A stretch of DNA of 64,000 nt from NCBI RefSeq assembly GCF_036625195.1, contig NZ_JAZKUG010000001.1, forward strand, positions 496,001-560,000, written 5' to 3'. The first letter of the stretch is position 1; each line of letters begins with the position of its first letter. A program made the position numbers and the translations under genes. Origin of the DNA: Accumulibacter sp. (GTDB taxonomy: Bacteria > Pseudomonadota > Gammaproteobacteria > Burkholderiales > Rhodocyclaceae). This document shows, piece after piece, positions 14,212 to 23,395 of the stretch. Under the pieces are notes generated by a model. That model was not told the DNA's origin and ran no database searches. It saw only the letters and a list, made by a program, of their open reading frames with translations.

Positions 14212-15108
14212 TCACAGATGCTCGTACTCGACGACGTCAGCGGCGGCACTGCCCGCCGAGGCTGCGAACGAGATGACGCCGCTGCCGCGCAGGACGAACT
14301 GCTCGTGCCGGATGAACAGTTCCTGCTCGCCGTTGACGGTGACGAAAGTGCCATTGGTGCTCAGGTCGATGAGGACGAAATTGCCACCGCGGCGCTCGAT
14401 GCGGGCATGGTGGCGCGAGGCACGGCGATTGTGCACCGTGATCTCGCAGCCGGCGTCGCGGCCCATGGCGACGCTCGGCCGGTGCCGGTCGAGCAGTTTG
14501 ACGTAGTGGCCATAGCGTATGCACAAGCGCAGTTCCCGTTCCCTTGGCGACTGCGGCTTGTCGACGGCCGGATGCCGAGGCTCTGCCCTGGGTTGTAGCC
14601 ACATGACCTCGAAAACCGGGCCGTCGCCGGGCAACTCCGTGGTCGATCGACTGTTCAGTGGGCGCGTCAGCAACTGCAGTTGCGGCGTCAGCAAAGCCCG
14701 CGTTTCGCCGCTGGTCACGAGTTGCCCGGCGTCGGCGAGGCCTGCCAGAGACTCTGCGACACGCACCGCTTCACCAAAGACCTCGCCTTCGTGCTCAACC
14801 ACGGCGCCGTGGTGCACACCGACGCGAATCGCCAGTTGGACCCCCGAGACCGGAGGCAGATCGGCGACCCGGCGCTGCATGGCCATCGCGGCCTGACAGG
14901 CATCGTTGGCGTTGGCGAAAAGCGCGCTCAGTTCATCGCGCTTGTTTCCCACCAGCCGGCCATGGAAACCGTCGATACCGCGGACCATCCGCTTCATGCA
15001 GCGCTCGACGGCATGCGTGGCCTCGGTCGTACCCAGCCGCTCGAACAGACGCGAACTGCCGGCGACCGCGGCATGGATCAGCGAAGCATTGGTCTCACTG
15101 GTGCTCAT
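14212..15108 (-). CDS. Degenerate class III cyclase-like domain fused to FHA domain
   Basis: A 298-residue cytoplasmic protein with two recognisable parts. Residues about 8-140 follow the adenylate/guanylate cyclase fold (VAGSSRLFERLG, DELSALFANANDA, EVFGEAVRVAESLAGLADAGQLVTS). The catalytic positions are altered: the first metal Asp is Ala (AAVAGS instead of the usual DxxGS), the Lys-x-x-Gly-Asp segment reads GNKRDE, and the usual VNxAAR reads VRVAES. Residues about 215-285 are an FHA phosphothreonine-binding domain (MGRDAGCEITV, RRASRHHARI, LIDLSTNGTFV). I infer a non-catalytic sensor or scaffold in Ser/Thr-phosphorylation signalling. No kinase gene is adjacent. ATG start at 15108. Confidence 0.8.
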   Translation of the reverse strand: MSTSETNASLIHAAVAGSSRLFERLGTTEATHAVERCMKRMVRGIDGFHGRLVGNKRDELSALFANANDACQAAMAMQRRVADLPPVSGVQLAIRVGVHHGAVVEHEGEVFGEAVRVAESLAGLADAGQLVTSGETRALLTPQLQLLTRPLNSRSTTELPGDGPVFEVMWLQPRAEPRHPAVDKPQSPRERELRLCIRYGHYVKLLDRHRPSVAMGRDAGCEITVHNRRASRHHARIERRGGNFVLIDLSTNGTFVTVNGEQELFIRHEQFVLRGSGVISFAASAGSAAADVVEYEHL

Positions 15109-15196
15109 CGAACGAATTCCGCTTCCGCCGCAGCGGATCCGCCGCGATTACGAAATACCGTCACTGGCGCATGCGCCGCCCGTCGGCCGCCGCCAG

Positions 15197-16081
15197 TCAC
15201 GACAACACCCGCAGCGGCAGGACATCCGGCGCCGACCACCCGTGCACCGGTCCTGGTGGATCGAACACCGGGTCGCCGCCAGCCACCGCCACCAACTCGA
15301 CACCGGGACGCAAGCCTTTGAAATCGAACAGAGATTGGTCGGCCAGATGGGAAGGAACCACCTGCTGCAAGGCCGAAAACACCGCCTCGGTGCGCCCCGG
15401 GAAGCGCCGATCCCAGTCAGCCATCATCGCCCGGACCCTCTCCCTTTGCAGGTTGTCCTGCGCACCGCAGAGGTTGCAGGGAATGATCGGGAAAGCCATG
15501 CCGCGGGCGTAGCGCGCGATGTCGGCTTCCGCACAATAAGCGAGTGGTCGAATGACGACATGCGCGCCATCATCGGTGACCAGCTTCGGCGGCATGGCCT
15601 TGAGCTGACCGCCAAACAGGAGGTTGAGAAAGAGCGTGTGCACGATGTCGTCGCGATGGTGGCCGAGCGCGATCTTGTTTGCCCCCAGTTCCTTGGCAAC
15701 CCGATAGATGACGCCGCGGCGCAGGCGCGAACACAGCGAGCAACTGGTCTTGCCCGGCGGCAGCTTTGCTCGCACCACCGAGTAGGTGTCCTGCTCGACG
15801 ATCCGGTAGTCGATGCCGATCTGCGTCAGATACGCCGGCAGGACCTCGGCCGGAAAGCCGGGCTGCTTCTGGTCGAGGTTCATGGCGATCAGACGGAAGT
15901 CGATCGGCGCCCGCTCGCGCAGAGTCATCAGGAGCGACAGCAGGGTGTAGGAATCCTTGCCGCCCGAGATGCCGACGAGCACCGTATCCCCGTCCTCGAT
16001 CATGTTGTAATCGGCAATCGCCTTGCCAACCTTGCTCTCGAGGCGCTTTCCCAGGCGCAGCAAAGTTTTCGACGGTTCCAC
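15197..16081 (-). CDS. ttcA: tRNA 2-thiocytidine(32) synthetase TtcA
   Basis: ATP- and iron-sulfur-dependent enzyme that thiolates cytidine 32 of certain tRNAs. The protein is 294 residues. The PP-loop is [13 protein letters not shown]. Cluster-binding cysteines appear as [11 protein letters not shown] and, later, [11 protein letters not shown], with the GHHRDD segment between them. The GTG start at 16081 has GGAGAG about 8 nt upstream and gives the usual N-terminus ([15 protein letters not shown]); an in-frame ATG at 16135 would overlap the upstream reductase gene. It lies 28 nt behind the pteridine reductase gene and is probably cotranscribed. Confidence 0.95.
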   Translation of the reverse strand: MEPSKTLLRLGKRLESKVGKAIADYNMIEDGDTVLVGISGGKDSYTLLSLLMTLRERAPIDFRLIAMNLDQKQPGFPAEVLPAYLTQIGIDYRIVEQDTYSVVRAKLPPGKTSCSLCSRLRRGVIYRVAKELGANKIALGHHRDDIVHTLFLNLLFGGQLKAMPPKLVTDDGAHVVIRPLAYCAEADIARYARGMAFPIIPCNLCGAQDNLQRERVRAMMADWDRRFPGRTEAVFSALQQVVPSHLADQSLFDFKGLRPGVELVAVAGGDPVFDPPGPVHGWSAPDVLPLRVLS

Positions 16082-16109
16082 GAGTGGCTCTCTCCGGCAG
16101 ATCAGCGGT

Positions 16110-16847
16110 TCACAGATACGCGGTACGCCCGCCATCGACGTTGATCACCTGACCGGTGACGTAGTCCGCTGCAACGAGCAGGTAGTGTACCGCCCGCGCC
16201 ACGTCCTGCGGGCAGCCGACGCGGTGGAGCAAGGTGTCGGCGACGATCTCCGCCCGCGCCACGCTGTCGAAAGCTTCGCTCTCGGGCCAGAGGATCGGTC
16301 CCGGCGCCACCGCGTTCACCCTGACCCGCGGTGCCAGTTCGATCGCCAGCGCCCGCGTCAGCCCCAGCAGGCCGGCCTTGGCGGCACAATACAGCGGATA
16401 GCCGGCGAGTGGGCGTTCAGCGTGGATATCGGTGATGTTGACGACGCTGCCGTCGCTGGCGATCAGGTGTGGCGCCGCCGCCTGGGTGAGAAACAGGGGC
16501 GCCTGCAGGTTGCTGCCGACGAGTTCATCCCAGTCCCGCAGGTCGATCCCGGCGAGTGGGGTGGGGAAGAAACTCGAGGCGTTGTTGACCAGGCCGTCGA
16601 GCCGACCGAACCGGTCGACGGTCGCCGCCACCAACTCCGGCAACCTGTCGATCTGTCGCAGGTCGACCTGCCAACAGGCGGCGGAAGAAGGTCGTCGAGC
16701 GTTCAACTCGGCGACGAGTGTCGCGGCTTCAGCAGCGGCCTGATGGTAATGCACCATGATGTTGGCTCCCGTCCCGTGCATCTCGACCGCGATCGCCCTG
16801 CCCAGACGCCGCGCAGCGCCGGTGACCAGTATCGTTCTTCCTTCCAT
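16110..16847 (-). CDS. Pteridine reductase-type short-chain dehydrogenase
   Basis: A 245-residue SDR enzyme. The cofactor site reads [12 protein letters not shown]; the Arg-containing TGxxRRxG variant is typical of pteridine reductases/FolM, which reduce dihydro- or oxidised pterins with [15 protein letters not shown], the catalytic Tyr-x-x-x-Lys in [10 protein letters not shown], and [14 protein letters not shown] are present. Folate-related activity is inferred from the family and from its frequent location beside ttcA in betaproteobacteria. ATG at 16847; it is divergent from the unknown gene at 16977. Confidence 0.85.
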   Translation of the reverse strand: MEGRTILVTGAARRLGRAIAVEMHGTGANIMVHYHQAAAEAATLVAELNARRPSSAACWQVDLRQIDRLPELVAATVDRFGRLDGLVNNASSFFPTPLAGIDLRDWDELVGSNLQAPLFLTQAAAPHLIASDGSVVNITDIHAERPLAGYPLYCAAKAGLLGLTRALAIELAPRVRVNAVAPGPILWPESEAFDSVARAEIVADTLLHRVGCPQDVARAVHYLLVAADYVTGQVINVDGGRTAYL

Positions 16848-16976
16848 TTCCAGTTTCCGGCTGGCGACGACAAGGACCTGATTTTAGCGGATTCCTGGAT
16901 TCGATTCGGGGAAAAAGCTAACGCCGCGGTCGCCGCCGCGGTACACTCGCCACATCGTCCCAACGGAGCCCGCCCC

Positions 16977-17828
16977 ATGAGCAAGTCCGATATTCCTCTC
17001 GGCATCGATGAGCTGACGCACTTTGCCGAACGGATCGCGCGGCTTCCGCCGGCCGATGCGGAGTGGGTTGATGCACTGCTCGCCGAAGTGCTCCGCGCCC
17101 GCCGCCATGAAACCGACCTGCTGGCCATGCAGGCGGCGAGCAGGCACGCAGCGAACGAGCACGGCGAGAACCTCAACGACCAGCTCGCCCAGGTCGCTCT
17201 CGACACCGCCGAATGGCTGCGAACGCTGTGGGACGTCGGCTACATGGGTGCCGGTAGCTTCCGCTCGGCACCACGCTCGGCGTTTCCGTCGATCGACCTC
17301 GACGACGTCAGGAAGTCATCGCTCTTTGCCCGGATTCGACAGGGCAAGCATGTGCTGCCCTTCCCGCCACCGACCCGTAATGGCCTCCCCTGGCACGACG
17401 TGCTCGACCATACCGAAACGACACACCAGGTGGCTGCCGAGATCGTTCGTGACGAGGACGGACTGGCCCTGGCTGCGATCATCGAGGGCTGCGCCGAGTG
17501 GAACGTCGTCGAGGAGACGCTGGGGAACAGGCAGTTCATCGTCCAGCACGAGGGCAAGGGGCCGCGCTACCGTCTGTTTCTGCCGGACAGCGGCGGCGCC
17601 GAGCTGCGCCGCGAACCACCCGCACTCGCCTGCCCGCTGCGGCAACAGGAACGCGGCGGTTTTCACAGTCATTGGCTGCACTGGCAGAGGGACGATGGCA
17701 GCACGCTTGAGGTTCCGCTGCGCGCCGCCACCTGGGAGCGTGCCGTCGCCGAGGCCGAGCACTGGCTGGCCACGCATCATCCCGAAGTTTACGGCCAGGT
17801 CCGTTTCGTTCGCCAGGACGCGTGCTGA
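16977..17828 (+). CDS. Uncharacterised 283-residue protein coupled to MidA
   Basis: I do not recognise a family. The protein is 283 residues, without signal peptide or membrane segment, so probably cytoplasmic. It has an N-terminal acidic and helical portion (to about residue 85), a middle containing SAFPSIDLDDVR and WHDVLDHTETTHQVA, and a C-terminal half rich in Trp, His and Arg (GGFHSHWLHWQRDDGS). The ATG at 16977 has GGAG 8 nt upstream. Its stop overlaps the start of the methyltransferase gene by 7 nt, so the two are likely coupled and may share a process. Confidence 0.75.
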   Translation: MSKSDIPLGIDELTHFAERIARLPPADAEWVDALLAEVLRARRHETDLLAMQAASRHAANEHGENLNDQLAQVALDTAEWLRTLWDVGYMGAGSFRSAPRSAFPSIDLDDVRKSSLFARIRQGKHVLPFPPPTRNGLPWHDVLDHTETTHQVAAEIVRDEDGLALAAIIEGCAEWNVVEETLGNRQFIVQHEGKGPRYRLFLPDSGGAELRREPPALACPLRQQERGGFHSHWLHWQRDDGSTLEVPLRAATWERAVAEAEHWLATHHPEVYGQVRFVRQDAC

Positions 17829-19006
17829 CGCGTCCGCCGGCGACGGCGGCGACGCTGCCAACGCCCTCAGCCGACGCACTGGCAGCCAGCGAAGCACTCG
17901 CCAGCGCCATTGCCGCTGACATCGCGGCCGCTGGCGGCTGGATCGGCTTCGACCGATTCATGGAACTCGCGCTCTACAAGCCGGGGATGGGCTACTATGC
18001 CGGCGGTAGCCGCAAGTTCGGCACAGCGGGCGATTTCGTCACCGCGCCCGAACTCTCGCCGGCCTTCGCCCAGACGCTGGCGATCCAGTTACAGCAGCTG
18101 CAGACCTGCTGCGCGGCGCGCCTGATCGAAGTTGGCGGCGGCAGCGGCAAGCTGGCCAGCGACCTCCTGCTCGAAATGGAACGGCAGCGGCGGCTGCCCG
18201 AGAGCTACGCGATCCTCGAGCTGTCGGGCGAATTGCGTCGCCGACAGCACGACACCATTGCCCAGCGGGCACCACACCTGCTGCCGAGGGTGCGCTGGCT
18301 CGACGAGTTGCCTGGGCGCTTCAGCGGTGTCGTCCTGGCGAACGAGGTCCTCGACGCGATGCCGGCACACCTCGTGCACTGGCAAGCAGGTGGCATCGGC
18401 GAACGCGGGGTGACGGTCGCCCGCGGCCGCTTCGCCTGGGCCGACCGGCCGGCGAGCGGCCACCTGCTCGAACGGGCTCTGGCGCTGGCCGGCGAATGCG
18501 GCATCCGTCCCCCCTACCTGAGCGAGATCTCGCTCGCTGCGCCGGCCTGGGTCCGGCAATGGGCGAGGATCCTGGAGCACGGCGTGCTGCTGCTGATCGA
18601 CTACGGCTTCCCGCGCCATGAGTACTACCATCCCGAGCGCGCCGCCGGCACGCTGATGTGCCACCATCGCCACCACGCCCACGATGACCCCTTCTACCTG
18701 CCCGGGCTGCAGGACATCACCCTGCACGTCGACTTCACGGCGATCGTCGACAGCGGCTGCAGCGAGGGACTCGACCTGCTCGGCTACACCTCCCAGTCCA
18801 CCTTCCTCTTCAACTGTGGCCTGACCGACATCCTCGCCAGGACACCCGCCGACGACCCGCTGCGCTATCTGCCGCTGGCCAACGCAGTGCAGAAGCTGGT
18901 CTCGCCAGCCGAGATGGGCGAGTTGTTCAAGGTCATGGCGCTTGGCCGGCGAATCTCCGAGCCGCTCTGCGGGTTCCGCAGCGGCGACCGCAGCGCCAGC
19001 CTGTAA
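17822..19006 (+). CDS. MidA-type SAM-dependent methyltransferase (DUF185)
   Basis: Class I methyltransferase of the MidA/NDUFAF7 family, 394 residues. Family features visible are FDRFMELALYKPGMGYYAGG, FGTAGDFVTAPELSP, the SAM motif LIEVGGGSGKLASDLL, ANEVLDAMPAHLV and LLIDYGFPRHEYYHPERAAGTL. In mitochondria the homologue methylates an arginine of complex I subunit NDUFS2; the bacterial role is not established. It starts with GTG at 17822, overlapping the preceding unknown gene by 7 nt. It converges on cca. An NDUFA9-like gene, also linked to complex I, lies 1.4 kb away. Confidence 0.88.
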   Translation: MLTRPPATAATLPTPSADALAASEALASAIAADIAAAGGWIGFDRFMELALYKPGMGYYAGGSRKFGTAGDFVTAPELSPAFAQTLAIQLQQLQTCCAARLIEVGGGSGKLASDLLLEMERQRRLPESYAILELSGELRRRQHDTIAQRAPHLLPRVRWLDELPGRFSGVVLANEVLDAMPAHLVHWQAGGIGERGVTVARGRFAWADRPASGHLLERALALAGECGIRPPYLSEISLAAPAWVRQWARILEHGVLLLIDYGFPRHEYYHPERAAGTLMCHHRHHAHDDPFYLPGLQDITLHVDFTAIVDSGCSEGLDLLGYTSQSTFLFNCGLTDILARTPADDPLRYLPLANAVQKLVSPAEMGELFKVMALGRRISEPLCGFRSGDRSASL

Positions 19007-19050
19007 GCGGTGCGGCCGGCAGGCCGCCGGGCTGCTCGGCAAGAGGTGCG

Positions 19051-20280
19051 CTACGCCGCCCCGGGACAGCCCGACAGCAGCGCTTCGACCGCTGCGACGC
19101 GCGCGGCGGAGACGCGCGCGGCGATCATGGCCGGTTCGCTGCAGCCGGCGGCGAGTGCCGCGGCATCGACCTGTCGCACGGCGGCCAACGCGCGCCGCAA
19201 CAGCGCGGGCACCGGATAGGGCACATCGAGCCAGCCAAGACGGCCGTGGAAGTCGCAGCTGCAGGCCTCGAGCAACTGCTCGAAGCGCTCGGGGCGACGG
19301 AGCGCGTCGCAGCCTTCAAGGAGGCGGACGACCGCTGCCGGCGCCAGTTCCAGTGCCCGGTGAACTTCGCCATGATGACGAGCAACCAGCAGCGCCAGAT
19401 CACGGCAGGCAACGGGCACGCGCAGGCGCCCGCAAACCTCGCCAGCCAGCGTGACGCTGCGTGCCTCGTGGCCCGGATGGCGCGGCAGGTCGGCGCCAGG
19501 CGTCAGGCCCTTGCCGAGGTCGTGCAGCAACACCGCCCAGCGAACGGGCAGCGCGCAGCGGCGCTCTGCCGACAGGTCGACGACGAGCATGACATGGACG
19601 CCGGTGTCCACCTCCGGGTGGCATTCCGCCCGTTGGGGGACGCCGAACAGCGTATCGAGCTCGGGCAGCAGCCGGGCCAGCGCGCCGCATTGCCGCAGGA
19701 CGTCGAACATCCGCGACGGCCGCGCCTCCATCAAACCCCTGGCCAGCTCCTGCCAGACGCGCTCGCTCACCAGATGATCGACCTCACCGGCAGCGACCAT
19801 CCCCTGCATCAGCATGAGGGTCTCGGCAGCGACGCGGAAGTCGGTGAAGCGTGCGGCAAAGCGCGCCACGCGCAGGATGCGCACCGGATCCTCGCTGAAA
19901 GCCGGGCCGACATGGCGCAGCACACGCGCCTGCAGATCGTCGATACCATGGTGCGGGTCGATCAGCTCGCCGTCGGCGGCGCGGGCGATGGCGTTGATCG
20001 TCAGGTCGCGGCGCGCGAGATCATCGGCCAGCGTCACCGTCGGCGCCGCATCGACGGCAAACCCGTGGTAGCCGTGACCGGCCTTTCGTTCGGTTCGCGC
20101 CAGCGCGTACTCCTCGTGCGACTGCGGATGCAGGAAGACCGGAAAATCCTTGCCGACCTGGCGGAAACCGCGCGCCAGCATCTCGCGCGGCGACGCTCCG
20201 ACGACGACATGATCGCGGTCCTGCACCGGCAGACCGAGGAGTTCATCGCGAACCGCGCCGCCGACAGTGAAGATCTGCAT
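19051..20280 (-). CDS. cca: CCA-adding tRNA nucleotidyltransferase with HD domain
   Basis: Adds and repairs the 3'-CCA of tRNA. The 409-residue protein begins with the nucleotidyltransferase head (MQIFTVGGAVRDELLG, then DRDHVVVG with the two metal aspartates). Next come RRDLTINAIA, the tRNA-binding neck, and a C-terminal HD phosphohydrolase domain (HPEVDTGVHVMLVVD, VLLHDLGKG, ARHHGEVHRA). This is the long, HD-containing gammaproteobacterial-type Cca. ATG start at 20280. It converges on the MidA-type gene. Confidence 0.96.
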   Translation of the reverse strand: MQIFTVGGAVRDELLGLPVQDRDHVVVGASPREMLARGFRQVGKDFPVFLHPQSHEEYALARTERKAGHGYHGFAVDAAPTVTLADDLARRDLTINAIARAADGELIDPHHGIDDLQARVLRHVGPAFSEDPVRILRVARFAARFTDFRVAAETLMLMQGMVAAGEVDHLVSERVWQELARGLMEARPSRMFDVLRQCGALARLLPELDTLFGVPQRAECHPEVDTGVHVMLVVDLSAERRCALPVRWAVLLHDLGKGLTPGADLPRHPGHEARSVTLAGEVCGRLRVPVACRDLALLVARHHGEVHRALELAPAAVVRLLEGCDALRRPERFEQLLEACSCDFHGRLGWLDVPYPVPALLRRALAAVRQVDAAALAAGCSEPAMIAARVSAARVAAVEALLSGCPGAA

Positions 20281-20389
20281 GCGAACCGGGATCAGGTCAG
20301 CGCCGGTAGGGCGACGGGCCGAGGCCTCATCGAACGGGTGAGGTCGCCGCGCCGGCGCAGCATGCTGGTGGCGTCAGCCGCCGGAAGGC

Positions 20390-21355
20390 TCAGCGGCCGG
20401 CGCGGAAACGGTAGCGATCAAAGCGAAGCTGCGGAATCTCCGCCGGCGACAGATAGCCCGGAGCGACTGCCTCGAGCGCCTTCGGCTGCCAGCCGGGGAA
20501 GTCATGCGTGCCATCGGTGACGCTGTCGACTTCCATCGACCGCAAGTTGTCCGGCGACAGCGGCGGCTTCGGCAGCAGCCACATCACGCCGGCCTGCAGA
20601 TAAGCCCAGCCACCGGTCCCGAGATCGATGATCCAGGGCGACCTGCCGACCAGATGTGCCGTGTAGTCGACCAGTTCGCGCAGGCTATAGACCTTCGGCC
20701 CGCAGAGATCGTAGCTCCGCCCGATCGTCGTCCGGTCGCCCAGGCTGTCGACGAAGGCCGCCGCGACGTCGCCGACATAGACCGGCTGGAAGCGGGCGCT
20801 GCCGCCGCCAAGCGGCAGGACGGGCAACAGCCTGACGAGGCTGGCGAACATGTTGAGGAAGGCGTCGCCGGGGCCGAAGATCACCGACGGACGAAAGATC
20901 GTCACATCGATCTGCTCCTTCGCCGCGCGCACCAGCATCTCGCCGTCGCCCTTCGAGCGCAGGTACTCCGATGGTGCTCCCAGCGCCGCCTGCAGGGCAC
21001 TCATGTGCAGCAATCGCCGCACGCCCGCCTGTGGCATGGCGGCAACGATCTTGCGCGGCAGTTCGACATGCGCGGCGGCAAAGCCCTTGCCGTATGGCAG
21101 CCGGGAATCGCCGTCGTGCAGGATGCCGACCAGGTTGATGACCGCATCCTGGCCGCGCATCAGCTGCACGAGCGTCGCCGGCTCATGCACGTCGGCCTCG
21201 ACCATCTCGACGGTCGGCAAGGTGATCAGCTTCTTGGTGTTCTCGCGATGGCGGGTCGGGATCGTCACCCGCACACCGCTTTCCGACAGGCGACTGGCGA
21301 TCCAGCCACCGACGAAACCACTGCCACCGATCAACAATACGTTCGCGAGGTCCAT
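20390..21355 (-). CDS. Complex I NDUFA9-like NAD(P)-binding protein
   Basis: A 321-residue atypical short-chain dehydrogenase, of the kind annotated as complex I NDUFA9 subunit family. The N-terminal nucleotide-binding motif is VLLIGGSGFVGGWIA; LLHMSALQA and IFRPSVIFGPGD follow the NDUFA9 pattern. The catalytic Tyr-x-x-x-Lys appears as YLRSKGDG. The ATG at 21355 has AGGA 4 nt upstream; the frame continues 32 codons further without similarity. The physiological role in bacteria is unproven. It lies between slt and cca on the same strand, a common betaproteobacterial order. Confidence 0.87.
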   Translation of the reverse strand: MDLANVLLIGGSGFVGGWIASRLSESGVRVTIPTRHRENTKKLITLPTVEMVEADVHEPATLVQLMRGQDAVINLVGILHDGDSRLPYGKGFAAAHVELPRKIVAAMPQAGVRRLLHMSALQAALGAPSEYLRSKGDGEMLVRAAKEQIDVTIFRPSVIFGPGDAFLNMFASLVRLLPVLPLGGGSARFQPVYVGDVAAAFVDSLGDRTTIGRSYDLCGPKVYSLRELVDYTAHLVGRSPWIIDLGTGGWAYLQAGVMWLLPKPPLSPDNLRSMEVDSVTDGTHDFPGWQPKALEAVAPGYLSPAEIPQLRFDRYRFRAGR

Positions 21356-21395
21356 AGCATCCTGCCGTGGGAAGAGAAGTCGGGAAGCCGACATT

Positions 21396-23351
21396 CTAAG
21401 GCAAATCTTCGCCCCTGACCTCGCCCCCCGTGCGCGGAGCGATGACGCCAAGCCGGTTCTTCAGCGTCTGTGGCTTGCCGTCAAACAGTGCCGCATAATA
21501 GATCGAGTTGTTCATCACCTTCTTCACGTAATCCCTGGTTTCGCTGAAGGGGATGGTTTCGGCGTAGATCGCTCCCTCGAGCGGGCGCTCGGCACGCCAG
21601 CGCCGCGCCCGTCCCGGCCCGGCGTTGTACGCTGCCGAGGCGAGCACCGGGTGATTGTCGAGACTCTCGAGCACCAGCCGCATGTAGGTGGTGCCGAGCA
21701 GCAGGTTGGTTTCCGGATCGTTGACCCGCCCCTGATGGAAATCCTTCAGACCGATCTTGTTCGCCACCCACTTGGCAGTGGCCGGCATCAGCTGCATCAG
21801 GCCCGAAGCCCCGACGGGCGAACGTGCACTGCTGATGAAGCGGCTCTCCTGACGCATCAGGCCGTACACCCAGGCATCGTCGAGAGCCTGATTGCGTGCC
21901 GCCGGCCGCACCTGGTCGCCATATGGCGCCAGATAGCGCAGCGAATAGTCGTGCTCGTTGCGCGTCCGGTCGGCTGCCGCGATGGCCCGGTCGTAGTTGC
22001 CCGAGCGCAGGGCGATCTCGGACGCCGCCAGGAGTTCGCGGTCGCTCATGCCGCGCAACGCCCAGTTCCATTCGCGCACCCCCTCGCTACGCAGATTCAG
22101 GCGGAAGAAGGCCTGCGCCCGCTGCACGCCAGGGAGCGCAGCCACCTGCGCCAGTTCCTCGCGGCTGGCTGGCGGCGCTTTCGGCGGTGGTGCCGTCGGC
22201 CGACCGAGTTCGTCGCTGGCCAGGCTGCCGTAGAAGTCCGGCTGCCCGGCGATCCGGCCGAACAGGGCGTTCGCCTCGTCGGTCCGGCCACCGGCGCGGT
22301 AGGCGCGACCGAGCCAGTAGACCCACGCCGGCTGAGCCGCCAGCGCCGGCGGCATGCTCTCGATCGTCGAGCGCACGCTGCCCCAGTCCTGCACGCGCAA
22401 TGCTGCCCGCACCTTCCATTCGGCAACCTCATCCGACAACGGTACGGCGCCCGCCTGGCGATACCACTGCAACGCCTCCGGCATGTGCCGCTGCGCCGCC
22501 TGCCGGGCAATCTGGCTCCACGCCCAGGATTTCTCGCCACTTTGCAGCGACGAACCGATCCGCTCGAGCTGATCGGCGGCCACCTGCGGCTCGTTGCGCG
22601 CAACGCGCTGCACGGCCAGGGCAGCCAGCTCGCGCTGCAGGCGGTTGCCGGAAAAATCAGCGGGCAGCTTGCTCAACCAGGGCAGCGGCGAATCCGCCAC
22701 CGTTTGCGCCAGCTTCCTCTCCGGCGTCTGTGCCGGGGGCAGGTAGTTCATCGTATACAAGGCGGCAGCGATCTTGTTCGCCTCGAACTGGCGGCGAATG
22801 CGCGCCCAGACCGCATCGGCGAGGATGCGCTTGCCGATGATCAATGCCTCGAACACGGGGTAACACGAATCGGGCGGCTCGAGCGCGCTCAGCCAGAGCG
22901 GCAGGGCTTCATCGAGCGCTTTCGCGTCGCCGCGTGCCAAGCGGCCCTGCAGCGCGTAGCAGGCCAGCTCCTGATCAGGCTGCAACAGGCGCGGATACTC
23001 GCCATCAAACAGATCCCACTGCTGCTTGCGGGCGAGCTGCCGCAACCAGTCGGTCCGCAGTTTCTCGGCGATGTAGGTGTTCTCGTAGCGACCCAGGAAA
23101 GCCCTGACCAGCGCCGGATCGGCGTCCTTGAGGTCGGGCACGAGCAGCCAGTAGTCGACGTAGGGCTCGAGTTCGTACCCGTGCAGCGCTGGCGCCAACC
23201 GCTCGAGGCGGGCGCGGTCGCCAGCCCGCGCCGCTTCCCGGGCGGCCAGGAACTGGTCGTCGGCCGACTGTGCCGCGGCATGCTTGACCACGACGGCGGT
23301 CGGCGAGAACAGCAGGAACAGCAGCAGGAGGGTCGTCGACAGGAGGTTCAT
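21396..23351 (-). CDS. slt: Soluble lytic murein transglycosylase Slt
   Basis: Periplasmic enzyme that cleaves peptidoglycan glycan strands with formation of 1,6-anhydro-muramic ends. The 651-residue protein has a signal peptide (hydrophobic stretch LLLLFLLF, cleavage likely near AAAQSAD), a long alpha-superhelical domain and a C-terminal goose-lysozyme-like SLT domain. The catalytic Glu is in GLMRQESRF; the further motifs GASGLMQLMPATA and ASAAYNAGPGRARRW are complete. ATG start at 23351. It is divergent from the cyclo-ligase gene across 44 nt, and the NDUFA9-like gene follows 40 nt behind. Confidence 0.95.
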   Translation of the reverse strand: MNLLSTTLLLLFLLFSPTAVVVKHAAAQSADDQFLAAREAARAGDRARLERLAPALHGYELEPYVDYWLLVPDLKDADPALVRAFLGRYENTYIAEKLRTDWLRQLARKQQWDLFDGEYPRLLQPDQELACYALQGRLARGDAKALDEALPLWLSALEPPDSCYPVFEALIIGKRILADAVWARIRRQFEANKIAAALYTMNYLPPAQTPERKLAQTVADSPLPWLSKLPADFSGNRLQRELAALAVQRVARNEPQVAADQLERIGSSLQSGEKSWAWSQIARQAAQRHMPEALQWYRQAGAVPLSDEVAEWKVRAALRVQDWGSVRSTIESMPPALAAQPAWVYWLGRAYRAGGRTDEANALFGRIAGQPDFYGSLASDELGRPTAPPPKAPPASREELAQVAALPGVQRAQAFFRLNLRSEGVREWNWALRGMSDRELLAASEIALRSGNYDRAIAAADRTRNEHDYSLRYLAPYGDQVRPAARNQALDDAWVYGLMRQESRFISSARSPVGASGLMQLMPATAKWVANKIGLKDFHQGRVNDPETNLLLGTTYMRLVLESLDNHPVLASAAYNAGPGRARRWRAERPLEGAIYAETIPFSETRDYVKKVMNNSIYYAALFDGKPQTLKNRLGVIAPRTGGEVRGEDLP

Positions 23352-23395
23352 GCTAAGCTGGTACTTTCGGATGATGGCGTCGGCGAGGATAACAC

